64,000 nt of DNA from Ohtaekwangia koreensis (GTDB taxonomy: Bacteria > Bacteroidota > Bacteroidia > Cytophagales > Cyclobacteriaceae): the NCBI RefSeq assembly GCF_900167975.1, contig NZ_FUZU01000001.1, positions 1,770,580-1,834,579 on the forward strand, written 5' to 3'. Of the stretch, positions 56,147 to 64,000 are shown in pieces. How positions within the stretch are numbered: the stretch's first letter is position 1; the number at the start of each line of letters is the position of its first letter. The notes below the pieces were generated by a model. That model was not told the DNA's origin, did no database searches, and worked only from the letters and a program-made list of their open reading frames with translations. The position numbers and the translations under genes were made by a program.

Positions 56147-56854
56147 CTAGAATTTCAGGTAGTCATCCATACCCAGCACACCTTTTTTATCTTTTATCCA
56201 TTCGGCAACCATTACAGCTCCTTTGGCAAAGCCTTCACGAGAGTGGGCAATGTGCCGAATCTCGATGTCATCGATCATAGACGAATATTTTACAACGTGC
56301 GTACCCGGAATCTGGTCGATACGGAAGGATTGAATAAACAGATCTTCTTTTTTATCAGTGTCTTCATTCACCCAGCCTTTTTTACTTTTTACGTGTTTTA
56401 AAACACCTTCTGCCAGTGTAATGGCTGTGCCGCTCGGAGCATCTTTTTTTTCAGTGTGATGTATCTCATCCATACGAACATCATACTCTGAAAAATTACC
56501 AGTCATCTTTGCCAGGTATTCGTTCAACTTAAAAAAGATGTTTACACCGAGGCTATAATTGGAAGCGTAAAAGAATGCCCCGGCTTTTTCTTCGCAGAGA
56601 GCATCAATCTCGGGTTTCCGTTTTAGCCAGCCAGTGGTGCCACAAACGACCGGTATATTTTTAAGAATGCACTTCTTTACATTTTCAAAGGCAGCCTCCG
56701 GATGGGAGAATTCAATGGCAACATCGCCTTTTATAGTTTCGAATTCGTGTTGATTGTTTACGTCAATGCGGGCTGCGATGGTATGGCCGCGCTCAAGCGC
56801 CACACGTTCGATGATCTTGCCCATTTTGCCGTAGCCGAGAAGAATGATGTTCAT
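56147..56854 (-). CDS. dapB: 4-hydroxy-tetrahydrodipicolinate reductase
   Basis: A reductase of the lysine and meso-diaminopimelate pathway that uses NAD(P)H. It has 235 residues: the dinucleotide fold LLGYGKMGKII at the start, the CGTTGW loop at about 70-75, FFYASNYSLGVNIFFKL, and HHTEKKDAPSGTAITLAE with the catalytic His-His and Lys. It is in the conserved Bacteroidota order parA, parB, DUF5683, dapB, lepB. Confidence 0.97.
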   Translation of the reverse strand: MNIILLGYGKMGKIIERVALERGHTIAARIDVNNQHEFETIKGDVAIEFSHPEAAFENVKKCILKNIPVVCGTTGWLKRKPEIDALCEEKAGAFFYASNYSLGVNIFFKLNEYLAKMTGNFSEYDVRMDEIHHTEKKDAPSGTAITLAEGVLKHVKSKKGWVNEDTDKKEDLFIQSFRIDQIPGTHVVKYSSMIDDIEIRHIAHSREGFAKGAVMVAEWIKDKKGVLGMDDYLKF

Positions 56855-56958
56855 AGAGAATCAATTGGTCGTAAAAATGCATTTTGTCTTTGGATTTCAA
56901 AGACTGACGGCTAATAAATCTGAAAAGGTTTGTCCTCTGGATAGGAGAAGAGGTGATA

Positions 56959-57555
56959 CTAGAACTTAACGACCAATGAAAATCCGGTCTGTTTGCCCAG
57001 CATATAGTTTTGCTCCATCATCGGTTCGATGCTTACCCGTAATTGTGGATTGAGATCGAATTCTTTTAAGTGAGCATCTACGTGAGCATCCACGATTTGC
57101 AAGAGATACATAGCGCCCATCATAATGAGCCAAAAGTCGCGGCTACGTTTTGCACGATCTACCGCTACACGATAATTCTTGGTAGTATAAACGTCACCGG
57201 AACGAATGTCAGAATCTCCGGTAAGGCCTAACTCAAGATTTGTAAAGAGCTCTCTTTTATAATCACGATACAAATCATTGTAAAAGAGCATCGCGTATGT
57301 CGTGCCGAAAAAGCCTCCGTACACAAGTGGAAGCTTCCAGTATTTTTTATTATATATCTGGCCAAGCCCCGGGAGAATTGCAGCATATAATAATGCTTTA
57401 CGCGGATTATACCGGGACGCGTATGATTTTAATAACACTGTATCCTGGCTCTCTACAATGAGACTATCGCTTTCAGTAACAACAACATTGTTCTGTGCAT
57501 GAAGCTGCGATAACAGCAAAAATGTAAATACACTCAGTAATACTAAATTCTTCAT
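56959..57555 (-). CDS. DUF5683-domain protein
   Basis: The start is ATG at 57555 (MKNLVLLSVFTFLLLSQ), giving 198 residues with a signal peptide ending LHAQ. The DUF5683 domain runs from about residue 45: NPRKALLYAAILPGLGQIYNKKYWKLPLVYGG in two parts, a hydrophobic segment TTYAMLFYNDL, FWLIMMGAMYLLQIVDAHVDAHLKEFD, and a closing beta strand. Two or three hydrophobic segments suggest a membrane protein. It always occurs between parB and dapB in this group of bacteria; the function is unknown. Confidence 0.94.
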   Translation of the reverse strand: MKNLVLLSVFTFLLLSQLHAQNNVVVTESDSLIVESQDTVLLKSYASRYNPRKALLYAAILPGLGQIYNKKYWKLPLVYGGFFGTTYAMLFYNDLYRDYKRELFTNLELGLTGDSDIRSGDVYTTKNYRVAVDRAKRSRDFWLIMMGAMYLLQIVDAHVDAHLKEFDLNPQLRVSIEPMMEQNYMLGKQTGFSLVVKF

Positions 57556-57679
57556 GATGTTGCCGCTTAGGGGCAAAAGCCGATACAAGTTACCGAAACA
57601 TCGGTACAAGACAAGTAGTAGATTTATCTCATCTGCGAATGCTATACGTATATAGTTATTCGCAGTCTTGATAACTCTA

Positions 57680-58627
57680 CTATTCTGTACGCAATCTGAG
57701 AATATCGAGTACTCGATTTAAATCTTCTACAGAAAGGAATGGTATCTTGATCTCGCCTCTTTTGCCATCGCTCTTCACTACAACACGAGTGCCAAAGTGT
57801 GATGAAAGCTTGGATTGAAGTTGTGAAATTTCACGTGATGCTGGTGTACTCGCTTGTGCGGTCTCTGGTTTCGAGGTAACTCGTTCAGAGATTTCACGAA
57901 CAAGTTCTTCGACTCTGCGAACAGAGAGATCTTCTTCCAGTGTTTTCTTAAAGATATATAGTTGCTGCTCAGGATTCTCCACGCTGATGATAGCACGTGC
58001 TTGTCCCATGGAGAGTTTATTATCGCGTACAGCAATTTGAATATCCGGAGGCAGCTTTAACAGACGAAGATAATTCGTAACGGTTGTCCTGTTTTTACCG
58101 ACACGTTCACCGAGTTCTTCCTGCTTCAGACTACATTCTGAAATAAGACGCTGATAGCTCAAGGCAATTTCTATAGCATTCAGGTTTTCGCGCTGAATGT
58201 TTTCTATCAATGCCATCTCCAGCATCTGCTGGTCATCCGCAGAGCGGATATAGGCAGGAATTGCTTTTAACCCGGCAAGCTTGGAAGCTTGAAAACGTCT
58301 CTCACCAGAAATTAATTGATATTGATGGTCAGAGAATCTTCGTACCGTGATGGGTTGGATGATACCATGCACCGTAATGGATTCTGCCAGTTCAAGCAAA
58401 GCCTCCTGGTCAAAATGTGTACGAGGCTGAAAGGGATTGACTTCAATCTCTTCTACTGGTATTTCAGTTATACCGCTTACCGGTATAGCAGCGGGAGGTT
58501 CCGTTGCTGCTATAGATGGCGCGGAGATTCCAACCGGAATATCTACTTCAAGTTTTTCTTCTGTGGAACTGTCGCTCAGCAATGCGCTCAATCCGCGTCC
58601 TAATGCTTTCTTTTTGTTTGTGCTCAT
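57680..58627 (-). CDS. parB: Chromosome partitioning protein ParB
   Basis: The CTP-binding DNA clamp that loads at parS and spreads. It has 315 residues: [11 protein letters not shown] at the start, the CTPase motif [36 protein letters not shown] at about 107-121, [21 protein letters not shown], the helix-turn-helix [22 protein letters not shown], and a C-terminal dimerisation helix. Its start overlaps the parA stop by 4 bases (ATGA). Confidence 0.97.
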   Translation of the reverse strand: MSTNKKKALGRGLSALLSDSSTEEKLEVDIPVGISAPSIAATEPPAAIPVSGITEIPVEEIEVNPFQPRTHFDQEALLELAESITVHGIIQPITVRRFSDHQYQLISGERRFQASKLAGLKAIPAYIRSADDQQMLEMALIENIQRENLNAIEIALSYQRLISECSLKQEELGERVGKNRTTVTNYLRLLKLPPDIQIAVRDNKLSMGQARAIISVENPEQQLYIFKKTLEEDLSVRRVEELVREISERVTSKPETAQASTPASREISQLQSKLSSHFGTRVVVKSDGKRGEIKIPFLSVEDLNRVLDILRLRTE

Positions 58628-59397
58628 TTCGACATGCCATTTTTATCTAGTACTTCATGGGCAAGGTTCAGGTAGCTGATCGCTCCTTTACTTTCAGCAT
58701 CATGAACAATTGCCGGTAAACCAAAGCTTGGAGATTCGCTCAACTTCACATTTCGCGGGATGATGGTATTGAATGTCATCTTCTGAAAATGCGTGCGAAC
58801 TTCCTCTACCACCTGGTTGCCCAGACTGGTACGTGAATCATATAACGTCAGGAGTATACCTTCTATTTCAAGCTTAGGATTTAAGCGTGTTTGAATGATC
58901 TTGATAGTGTTCAATAATTTTCCAAGACCTTCCAAAGCGAAGTACTCGCATTGTACGGGAATAATAACTGAATCTGCAGCCGTTAATGCATTGATCGTGA
59001 TCAACCCAAGAGAAGGAGAGCAGTCGATGATGATGAAGTCATATTCATCGCGCACAATGCCTAATGCGTTGCGCATCTTTTCTTCTCTTCGTTCAATGCT
59101 TACCATCTCCACTTCAGCACCCACAAGATCGATGTGAGAAGGGAGTACATCCAGAAATTTAAGATCGTTTTTAACGATAGCATCTTTTGGATTAACACCA
59201 TCTACCATGCATTCGTAAATGCCTTGTGTGATATCTTTCGGATTAAGCCCCAAACCAGAAGTTGAGTTGGCCTGCGGATCGGCATCCACCAGCAGCGTTC
59301 TTTTTTCTAACACCGCCAAACTGGCTGCGAGATTGATTGCTGAAGTTGTTTTACCTACACCACCTTTTTGATTTGCAATCGCAATGATTTTTCCCAT
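58624..59397 (-). CDS. parA: Chromosome partitioning ATPase ParA/Soj
   Basis: The ATPase that moves the origin region together with ParB. In 257 residues it has the deviant Walker A KGGVGKTT at 11-18, DADPQANST, the Walker [10 protein letters not shown] and the signature [11 protein letters not shown]. It has no N-terminal DNA-binding extension, as is normal for chromosomal Soj proteins. An intrinsic terminator ends only 28 bases before its start, and a DnaA box lies about 100 bases upstream. Confidence 0.98.
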   Translation of the reverse strand: MGKIIAIANQKGGVGKTTSAINLAASLAVLEKRTLLVDADPQANSTSGLGLNPKDITQGIYECMVDGVNPKDAIVKNDLKFLDVLPSHIDLVGAEVEMVSIERREEKMRNALGIVRDEYDFIIIDCSPSLGLITINALTAADSVIIPVQCEYFALEGLGKLLNTIKIIQTRLNPKLEIEGILLTLYDSRTSLGNQVVEEVRTHFQKMTFNTIIPRNVKLSESPSFGLPAIVHDAESKGAISYLNLAHEVLDKNGMSK

Positions 59398-59424
59398 TCA
59401 AGAATGACGTTTAAAAAATAAAAA

Positions 59425-59450
59425 CCCGCCTGGGGTTAAATCCAGGCGGG
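59425..59450 (-). terminator. Intrinsic terminator / possible attenuator just upstream of parA
   Basis: On the minus strand CCCGCCTGG pairs with CCAGGCGGG around an 8-base loop and is followed by TTTTTATTTTTT. It ends the pyrG-yidC transcript but also lies only 28 bases from the parA start codon, so any parA promoter further upstream must read through it. Confidence 0.85.
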
Positions 59451-59499
59451 CACAAATATATAGGAAAACTTAAGTGGTCGTGGAACATCGTGGAACGGT

Positions 59500-59508
59500 T
59501 TATCCACA
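59500..59508 (+). promoter_or_regulatory. Perfect DnaA box TTATCCACA
   Basis: An exact match to the consensus DnaA-binding site. It lies directly after the tandem TCGTGGAAC repeats in the yidC-parA gap. Confidence 0.6.
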
Positions 59509-59614
59509 ATCGTTGCACAATCCGTTAACAGTTTTTATTATGCTGTTAACAGTTATCCATTAATTATTTCATGGTAAAGATTTGTTTGTAAATCACTTAT
59601 ACTATAAATATAGG

Positions 59615-61456
59615 TTACTTACGCTTCTTTTTATCGTCATCGCCACGTTTCCTCGCTTCTTCACTCGCTTTCATTGCTTCTTCCAGCTTTGTCATGAATT
59701 TCGATTTCTTTCCACCACCGGCTGCATTCTTTTTCTTATTCTCCTCCATGATCGTACGAATCTTACTCTCGTCTACAAAACGTTTGATGATCGCCTGCTG
59801 TGCGAACGTAACTAAGTTCGATACAAAGTAATAGAATGTAAGACCTGCTGAGAACGAGTTCAAAAAGAAAAAGAAGATAACAGGCATTATATAGGACATG
59901 GATTTCATGGGGCCTTGCACAGATGATAACTGGTTATTCTGCCAGGTATATACCAGTGTAGATATAGTCATCACCAGCGTAAATAAACTGATGTGACTTC
60001 CCACTCCGAAAGGAATAACAAACGGTAACTGAATCAACGAGTCATAAGTCGATAAATCTTCTGCCCATAAGAATGGTTGTTGACGTAACTCTATACTTGC
60101 CGGAAAAAGATAGAACATGGCAAAGAGAATCGGCATTTGTAATACCACGGGTATACAACCACTAATCGGATTGACGCCTACTTGCTGGTATAGCTTCATT
60201 TGCTCTTGCTGTACTTTGGTCATGTCTTCACCAACGCGTGCTTTGATCTCATCCAATTCTGGCTTCAATACTTTCATTTTCGCCATACTCAGATATGAGC
60301 GATAGGAGAGCGGGAATAACACAAGCTTCAGCAAGATCACCAGGATAATAATGATGATACCGTAGTTGCCAATGTGCTGCGTTAAGAAATGGAATACTGG
60401 GAAGATCACAAACTTGTTGATCCAGTATACCGGGCGCCATCCTAAGTATACATTTTCCTTAAAGCGTTCCGAAACATCACCGATAACCTGGTAATCATTT
60501 GGACCAACGTAGTACTTGAAGGCAGCTGTTCCATCCACCAAAGATTTCTTCGGGATAGAAAGTTTGATGCTTGCTTTTTTAACAACCGATGAATCTGTTG
60601 GTGTAACGGAAGACTGTACTTCACCACCAGCAAAATTATTTTTTGAGATGAAGGATGCGAGGAAGAACTTTTGTTTGATCGCTACCCATTTTACAGAGCC
60701 TGCAAAAGCTTCTGTCTCTATACTGGTAGATCGTGGTGTCAGTTCACTGAAACCATCTTCATCTGTATAATACGTGATCGTGGTGTTGTTACGTGTATCG
60801 GTCAGATCTTTCTCTAATGGCTGTACAGCGTAGTTCCATTGAAAGCTCAGGTTATCACCAGTCAACTGGCTATCCAAACCTTTACTTGAAATGTTATACC
60901 CGATCTCATAACCATTGTTTGGTATTCTATATATATGCGAGATTGTAGCACCAGCACTCAAAGATGCTGTAAATGTAACTTCGGTAGTGTCGCCATCTTT
61001 CTTTTGATCAACCTGGTAAAATAAAGTATATAGATCGATCTCTTTACCTTGGAATTGGCTTAGTAATTTTATTTCACTGAACTCAGGTGATACTAATTTA
61101 AGAGGATCAATTACCTTCTTTTTAAACTTCTGATCATAGGATTGAAATTTCTTAAGCTCCAATTCTTTGATCGAACCTCCCTTATTGCTGAACGTAATTT
61201 TCAGATCGGCAGTCTCAACAACCGTTGCTGTTTCAGTTCCTTTCATAGCAACGGATAGATCTCCATAAGTTGCTTGAAGTATACTATCACTTGGAAGTGC
61301 AGCTGCTGTCTCAACAGAATCTTTCTTTTGAGATGCGGAAGATTGTGTAGTGGTTACTTTTGGAGCAACAGGCTGAGGTTGCGGAGAGAACCAATAAAAA
61401 TATCCGATCAGTAAAACTGCAATTAAAGTAAGGCCAATAGCCGAATTCCTATCCAT
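59615..61456 (-). CDS. yidC: Membrane protein insertase YidC
   Basis: The Oxa1-type insertase for inner membrane proteins. It has 613 residues: an N-terminal membrane helix (IGLTLIAVLLIGYFYWFS), a large periplasmic beta-sandwich domain to about residue 340, and the five-helix core (YGIIIIILVILLKLVLFPLSYRSYLSMAKMKVLKPELDEI is split over about 365-405, with a conserved Arg-containing groove; NPISGCIPVVLQMPILFAMF; TLVMTISTLVYTW). The cytoplasmic tail is Lys-rich. It starts 21 bases after the pyrG stop, so the two genes form an operon. Confidence 0.98.
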   Translation of the reverse strand: MDRNSAIGLTLIAVLLIGYFYWFSPQPQPVAPKVTTTQSSASQKKDSVETAAALPSDSILQATYGDLSVAMKGTETATVVETADLKITFSNKGGSIKELELKKFQSYDQKFKKKVIDPLKLVSPEFSEIKLLSQFQGKEIDLYTLFYQVDQKKDGDTTEVTFTASLSAGATISHIYRIPNNGYEIGYNISSKGLDSQLTGDNLSFQWNYAVQPLEKDLTDTRNNTTITYYTDEDGFSELTPRSTSIETEAFAGSVKWVAIKQKFFLASFISKNNFAGGEVQSSVTPTDSSVVKKASIKLSIPKKSLVDGTAAFKYYVGPNDYQVIGDVSERFKENVYLGWRPVYWINKFVIFPVFHFLTQHIGNYGIIIIILVILLKLVLFPLSYRSYLSMAKMKVLKPELDEIKARVGEDMTKVQQEQMKLYQQVGVNPISGCIPVVLQMPILFAMFYLFPASIELRQQPFLWAEDLSTYDSLIQLPFVIPFGVGSHISLFTLVMTISTLVYTWQNNQLSSVQGPMKSMSYIMPVIFFFFLNSFSAGLTFYYFVSNLVTFAQQAIIKRFVDESKIRTIMEENKKKNAAGGGKKSKFMTKLEEAMKASEEARKRGDDDKKKRK

Positions 61457-61477
61457 TGTATTCTGTTCTTAAACTGA

Positions 61478-63100
61478 TTATTTATTTACCGACTTTTTAT
61501 GCTCCAGAGAAGCTTCCACGAACTTCACAAACAAAGGATGTGGATTCAGTACTGTGCTCTTTAATTCAGGATGATACTGCACCCCTACAAACCAAGGATG
61601 ATCTTTTAATTCAACGACTTCAACAAGCCCTGAGTCAGGATTTATACCGGTAGCCTTTAAGCCAGCCTCTTCAATTTGTTCGAGGTACTTGTTGTTGAAT
61701 TCATAGCGATGACGGTGACGTTCTTCTATAACGGACTCGCCATACGCAGCATATGCTTTGCTTCCTTTCTTAAGCTTGCAGGTATAAGCACCTAAACGCA
61801 TGGTGCCACCTTTCATGGTGATCTTCTTTTGTTCTTCCATCATGTCGATCACCGGATTTTTAGTCTTGGGATTAAGCTCCGTTGAACTCGCCTCCAACTC
61901 CAGAACATTACGAGAAAATTCTACTACCGAACATTGCATGCCCAGACATATACCAAAAAATGGAATTTTATTCTCGCGGACATATTTAATGGCTTCAATT
62001 TTTCCTTCAAGCCCACGCTCTCCAAAACCAGGCGCTACCAAAATACCATCCAGTCCGCGTAAAACCGTTGCAACAGACTCCTTATTAATGTCCTCCGATG
62101 AAATCCATTTTACTTTTACCGTACAATCATTTCGCGTACCGGCATGTACAAAGGCTTCCGCTATAGATTTATAGGCATCGGGTAACGATACATATTTACC
62201 TACCAGACCAACCTGTACTTCATTCACGGGGTTTTTAAGCTTACCCAGAAATGATTTCCATTGCTCTAGGTTGGGTTCTTCCTTCGACTGGATTTTTAAT
62301 TTCGATAATACGCGTTCATCCAGCTTTTCTTTACGCATCAGAAGCGGCACATCATAAATGGTTTCCGCATCCATCGCTTCAATAACAGAATTGATATGAA
62401 CGTTGCAGAATAATGCAAGCTTCTTTCTGATCTCTACAGGAAGTGGCATTTCTGTACGACAAACTAATATATCAGGTTGAATACCTGCTTCCAGCAACTC
62501 CTTTACAGAATGTTGCGTTGGCTTCGTTTTAAGTTCTTTCGCTGCATTCAGATATGGAATGAGCGTAAGGTGTATAACAAGTGAATTGTTTGGAGGCAGA
62601 TCATACTTTACCTGACGAACCGCTTCAATGAATGGAAGTGATTCAATGTCACCAACGCATCCTCCAATCTCCGTAATAATGAAATCATATTCCCCGCTTT
62701 CGCCGAGCAGAAAAATGTTCCGTTTGATTTCATCTGTAATATGAGGGACAACCTGTACGGTTTTTCCCAGGTATTCACCTTTACGTTCTTTGGTGATTAC
62801 ATTATTATAGATTCTTCCGGTGGTGATGTTGTTAGCTCGGGAGGTACGAACATTCAGAAAACGCTCATAGTGTCCAAGGTCAAGATCAGTTTCCGCTCCG
62901 TCATCCGTTACGTAGCACTCACCATGTTCATATGGATTGAGCGTACCCGGATCGATATTGATATACGGATCGAATTTTTGAATTGTGACCTTAAAACCCC
63001 GAGCCTGAAGCAATTGCGCCAACGAAGCAGCAATGATTCCCTTTCCCAGTGATGACGTAACGCCCCCGGTTACAAAGATGTATTTGGCAGTAGATGACAT
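61478..63100 (-). CDS. pyrG: CTP synthase
   Basis: Makes CTP from UTP using ammonia from glutamine. It has 540 residues: the synthase domain begins [17 protein letters not shown] with the P-loop, continues [18 protein letters not shown] and [14 protein letters not shown]; the class I amidotransferase domain (about 290-535) has the nucleophile Cys in [10 protein letters not shown] and the His-Glu pair near [11 protein letters not shown]. It is upstream of yidC with 21 bases between. Confidence 0.99.
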   Translation of the reverse strand: MSSTAKYIFVTGGVTSSLGKGIIAASLAQLLQARGFKVTIQKFDPYINIDPGTLNPYEHGECYVTDDGAETDLDLGHYERFLNVRTSRANNITTGRIYNNVITKERKGEYLGKTVQVVPHITDEIKRNIFLLGESGEYDFIITEIGGCVGDIESLPFIEAVRQVKYDLPPNNSLVIHLTLIPYLNAAKELKTKPTQHSVKELLEAGIQPDILVCRTEMPLPVEIRKKLALFCNVHINSVIEAMDAETIYDVPLLMRKEKLDERVLSKLKIQSKEEPNLEQWKSFLGKLKNPVNEVQVGLVGKYVSLPDAYKSIAEAFVHAGTRNDCTVKVKWISSEDINKESVATVLRGLDGILVAPGFGERGLEGKIEAIKYVRENKIPFFGICLGMQCSVVEFSRNVLELEASSTELNPKTKNPVIDMMEEQKKITMKGGTMRLGAYTCKLKKGSKAYAAYGESVIEERHRHRYEFNNKYLEQIEEAGLKATGINPDSGLVEVVELKDHPWFVGVQYHPELKSTVLNPHPLFVKFVEASLEHKKSVNK

Positions 63101-63494
63101 AGATTAGTGAAGCAGCCTGTGTAAACCGGGTGCAAAGGTAGATTTTTCAGGTAAATATTGAAGCCTAATATTCAAAGTTCCGGTTTTCATTCCTGATTAC
63201 TTGATTCGATCGGTATAATTGCCACTATGCGCATGGAAAATTTGGTGATTTCTCTTTTTAACACTCTGCTTCCGGATGCATAGTATCATAGATATATTAT
63301 AAGGTCGGGTATTGGTCGCTGAATATTGTGATCACATTACATAAAAAGGGGAGGCGATGAAATGAATCGGCTAGCCTTTTTATCTCTTTTCGTCCGGAAT
63401 TTAAGAATCTATCACCTCTAATTTTGGACGAGTGGATAAGCCTGAAAACGCTCGTCTGGTATTTTTTCAATTTTTTTACATAAATTTGGTTTTA
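63101..63494. other. Divergent intergenic region of 394 bases upstream of pyrG
   Basis: It should contain the pyrG promoter. An imperfect hairpin (AAAAAGG 63343-63349 with CCTTTTT 63375-63381 and an inner CGAT/ATCG) looks terminator-like although it lies between divergent genes. A near-match to the DnaA box, AGTGGATAA, is at 63431-63439. The region is AT-rich. No ORF or RNA gene was recognised. Confidence 0.5.
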
Positions 63495-64000
63495 ATGAGG
63501 GATTTTCAGTTCTGGCTATATGTAATAATAGGAGTCATCTACCTGCTAACCAGGTTAAAGAAGAAGCCTGAACAACAAAATGATTTTCCTTCAGGGAGAC
63601 CGGAGAAGCCGGTTCAGAAGTTTGAGCCACCTACTGTAAAACCATCGACTGCTGCACTACCCAAGCCGTTGACTTTTGAAGAATTGCTTAAAGAAATAAC
63701 GGAGAGCAAATTTCAAGAACCAGCGAAGCCGCAGCAGGAATACGTTGATTATGATGATCAACTAGAAGAGGAAGCGAGAGATCTTGAAGATGTTGACTAC
63801 GACTATCGTAAAAGAGACAAGATCTACGATGTGTATGATAAAGGTAAGCTAGAGGCATTCAACAAACTTTCCCTGGAAGAAACAATGAGGATTGAAGACA
63901 CGGATGTAAAGTATGAGCGATTCAAAATGTTTGAAAAACAGCAGAGCCGTGATTTGATCCAGGAGTATTTAGCCGATTTCAAAGATCCGGAAGGAATTAA
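63495..64000 (+). CDS. Membrane-anchored acidic protein, 5' part (3' end outside window)
   Basis: An ATG frame at 63495 stays open to the window edge for 168 codons. The product begins with one hydrophobic segment (QFWLYVIIGVIYLLTRL, about 5-21) and a basic KKKPEQQ stop-transfer, so it is probably an N-in membrane anchor. A Pro- and Lys-rich linker follows, then FEELLKEITESKFQE, then an acidic stretch with a DYDDQ and LEDVDYDYRKRDK pattern and a helical segment rich in Glu and Lys. I do not recognise the family by name; similar proteins with this anchor-linker-acidic layout are common in Cytophagales. Start choice is sure, function unknown. Confidence 0.75.
   Translation, partial: MRDFQFWLYVIIGVIYLLTRLKKKPEQQNDFPSGRPEKPVQKFEPPTVKPSTAALPKPLTFEELLKEITESKFQEPAKPQQEYVDYDDQLEEEARDLEDVDYDYRKRDKIYDVYDKGKLEAFNKLSLEETMRIEDTDVKYERFKMFEKQQSRDLIQEYLADFKDPEGI

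Larger units (their letters stand above)
59398..59614. promoter_or_regulatory. yidC-parA intergenic region: candidate origin or segregation control site
   Basis: The 217 bases carry: a terminator hairpin (59425-59450); the tandem direct repeat TCGTGGAACA/TCGTGGAACG with 10-base period (59478-59497), whose reverse strand (TGTTCCACG) is one base from a half parS site (TGTTTCACG); a perfect DnaA box TTATCCACA (59500-59508); two copies of GTTAACAGTT 21 bases apart (59524-59533, 59545-59554); a weaker DnaA-like TTATCCATT (59553-59561); and an AT-rich tail to 59614. yidC and parAB are classical neighbours of oriC. Whether it is an origin, a parS-like site or the parA promoter cannot be settled by eye. 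Confidence 0.45.

Noticed and set aside
63481-63488. TAAATTTG as a promoter for the last, partial gene
   Set aside because: It lies only six bases before the ATG and has no -33 element at the right distance.

Overview
The window is a stretch of a Bacteroidota chromosome, most likely Cytophagales. Support comes from a SusC/SusD pair, the Bacteroidota-typical families (GSCFA, DUF5683, DUF2807, head-to-tail pyrG-yidC and parAB-DUF5683-dapB-lepB), TAnnTTTG-type -7 promoter elements, weak or absent Shine-Dalgarno sequences and moderate GC content. The genus cannot be fixed from sequence reading alone.

Layout. 0-2.6 kb: the 3' end of an RHS-repeat protein with a variable tip, a small membrane-anchored candidate immunity partner, and a decayed fragment of a GH26 beta-mannanase. 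2.6-15.1 kb: a LacI-type regulator divergent from susC-susD, followed by three secreted genes: a cytochrome c/PHM-like copper monooxygenase, a vanadium-haloperoxidase-type protein and a large FG-GAP/ASPIC-UnbV protein. 15.4-16.7 kb: a GH29 alpha-L-fucosidase. 16.8-20.7 kb: a sulfur/persulfide cluster (metal-binding AraC regulator, MBL-rhodanese protein, two YeeE/YedE membrane proteins, one secreted protein). 20.7-25.3 kb: a CheB-CheR-PAS-histidine kinase flanked by two single-domain response regulators. 26.3-28.2 kb: groES-groEL. 28.2-28.7 kb: a repeat-rich non-coding stretch. 28.7-38.3 kb: lipoprotein and hypothetical genes, a MacB-type permease, and the tesA / ybbA-ybbP arrangement known from other bacteria.

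38.5-63.1 kb is almost entirely on the minus strand. It holds priA, a DUF255 thioredoxin-like protein, GSCFA, a NagB-LmbE fusion (plus strand), a transglutaminase / alpha-E / ATP-grasp cluster, rpsF-rpsR-rplI, an O-methyltransferase, apaG, ung (plus strand), lepB, dapB, DUF5683, parB, parA, yidC and pyrG. The gap between yidC and parA carries a perfect DnaA box, phased direct repeats resembling ParB half-sites, and an intrinsic terminator just before parA; I flag it as a candidate origin or segregation control region. The window ends inside a plus-strand gene for a membrane-anchored acidic protein.

No tRNA, rRNA, CRISPR array, intact insertion sequence or prophage was seen. The most interesting items are the parA-yidC intergenic region, the secreted oxidative set beside SusCD, the HMA-AraC/persulfide cluster, the GH26 remnant, and a strong tendency to use ATA for Ile after codons ending in T.
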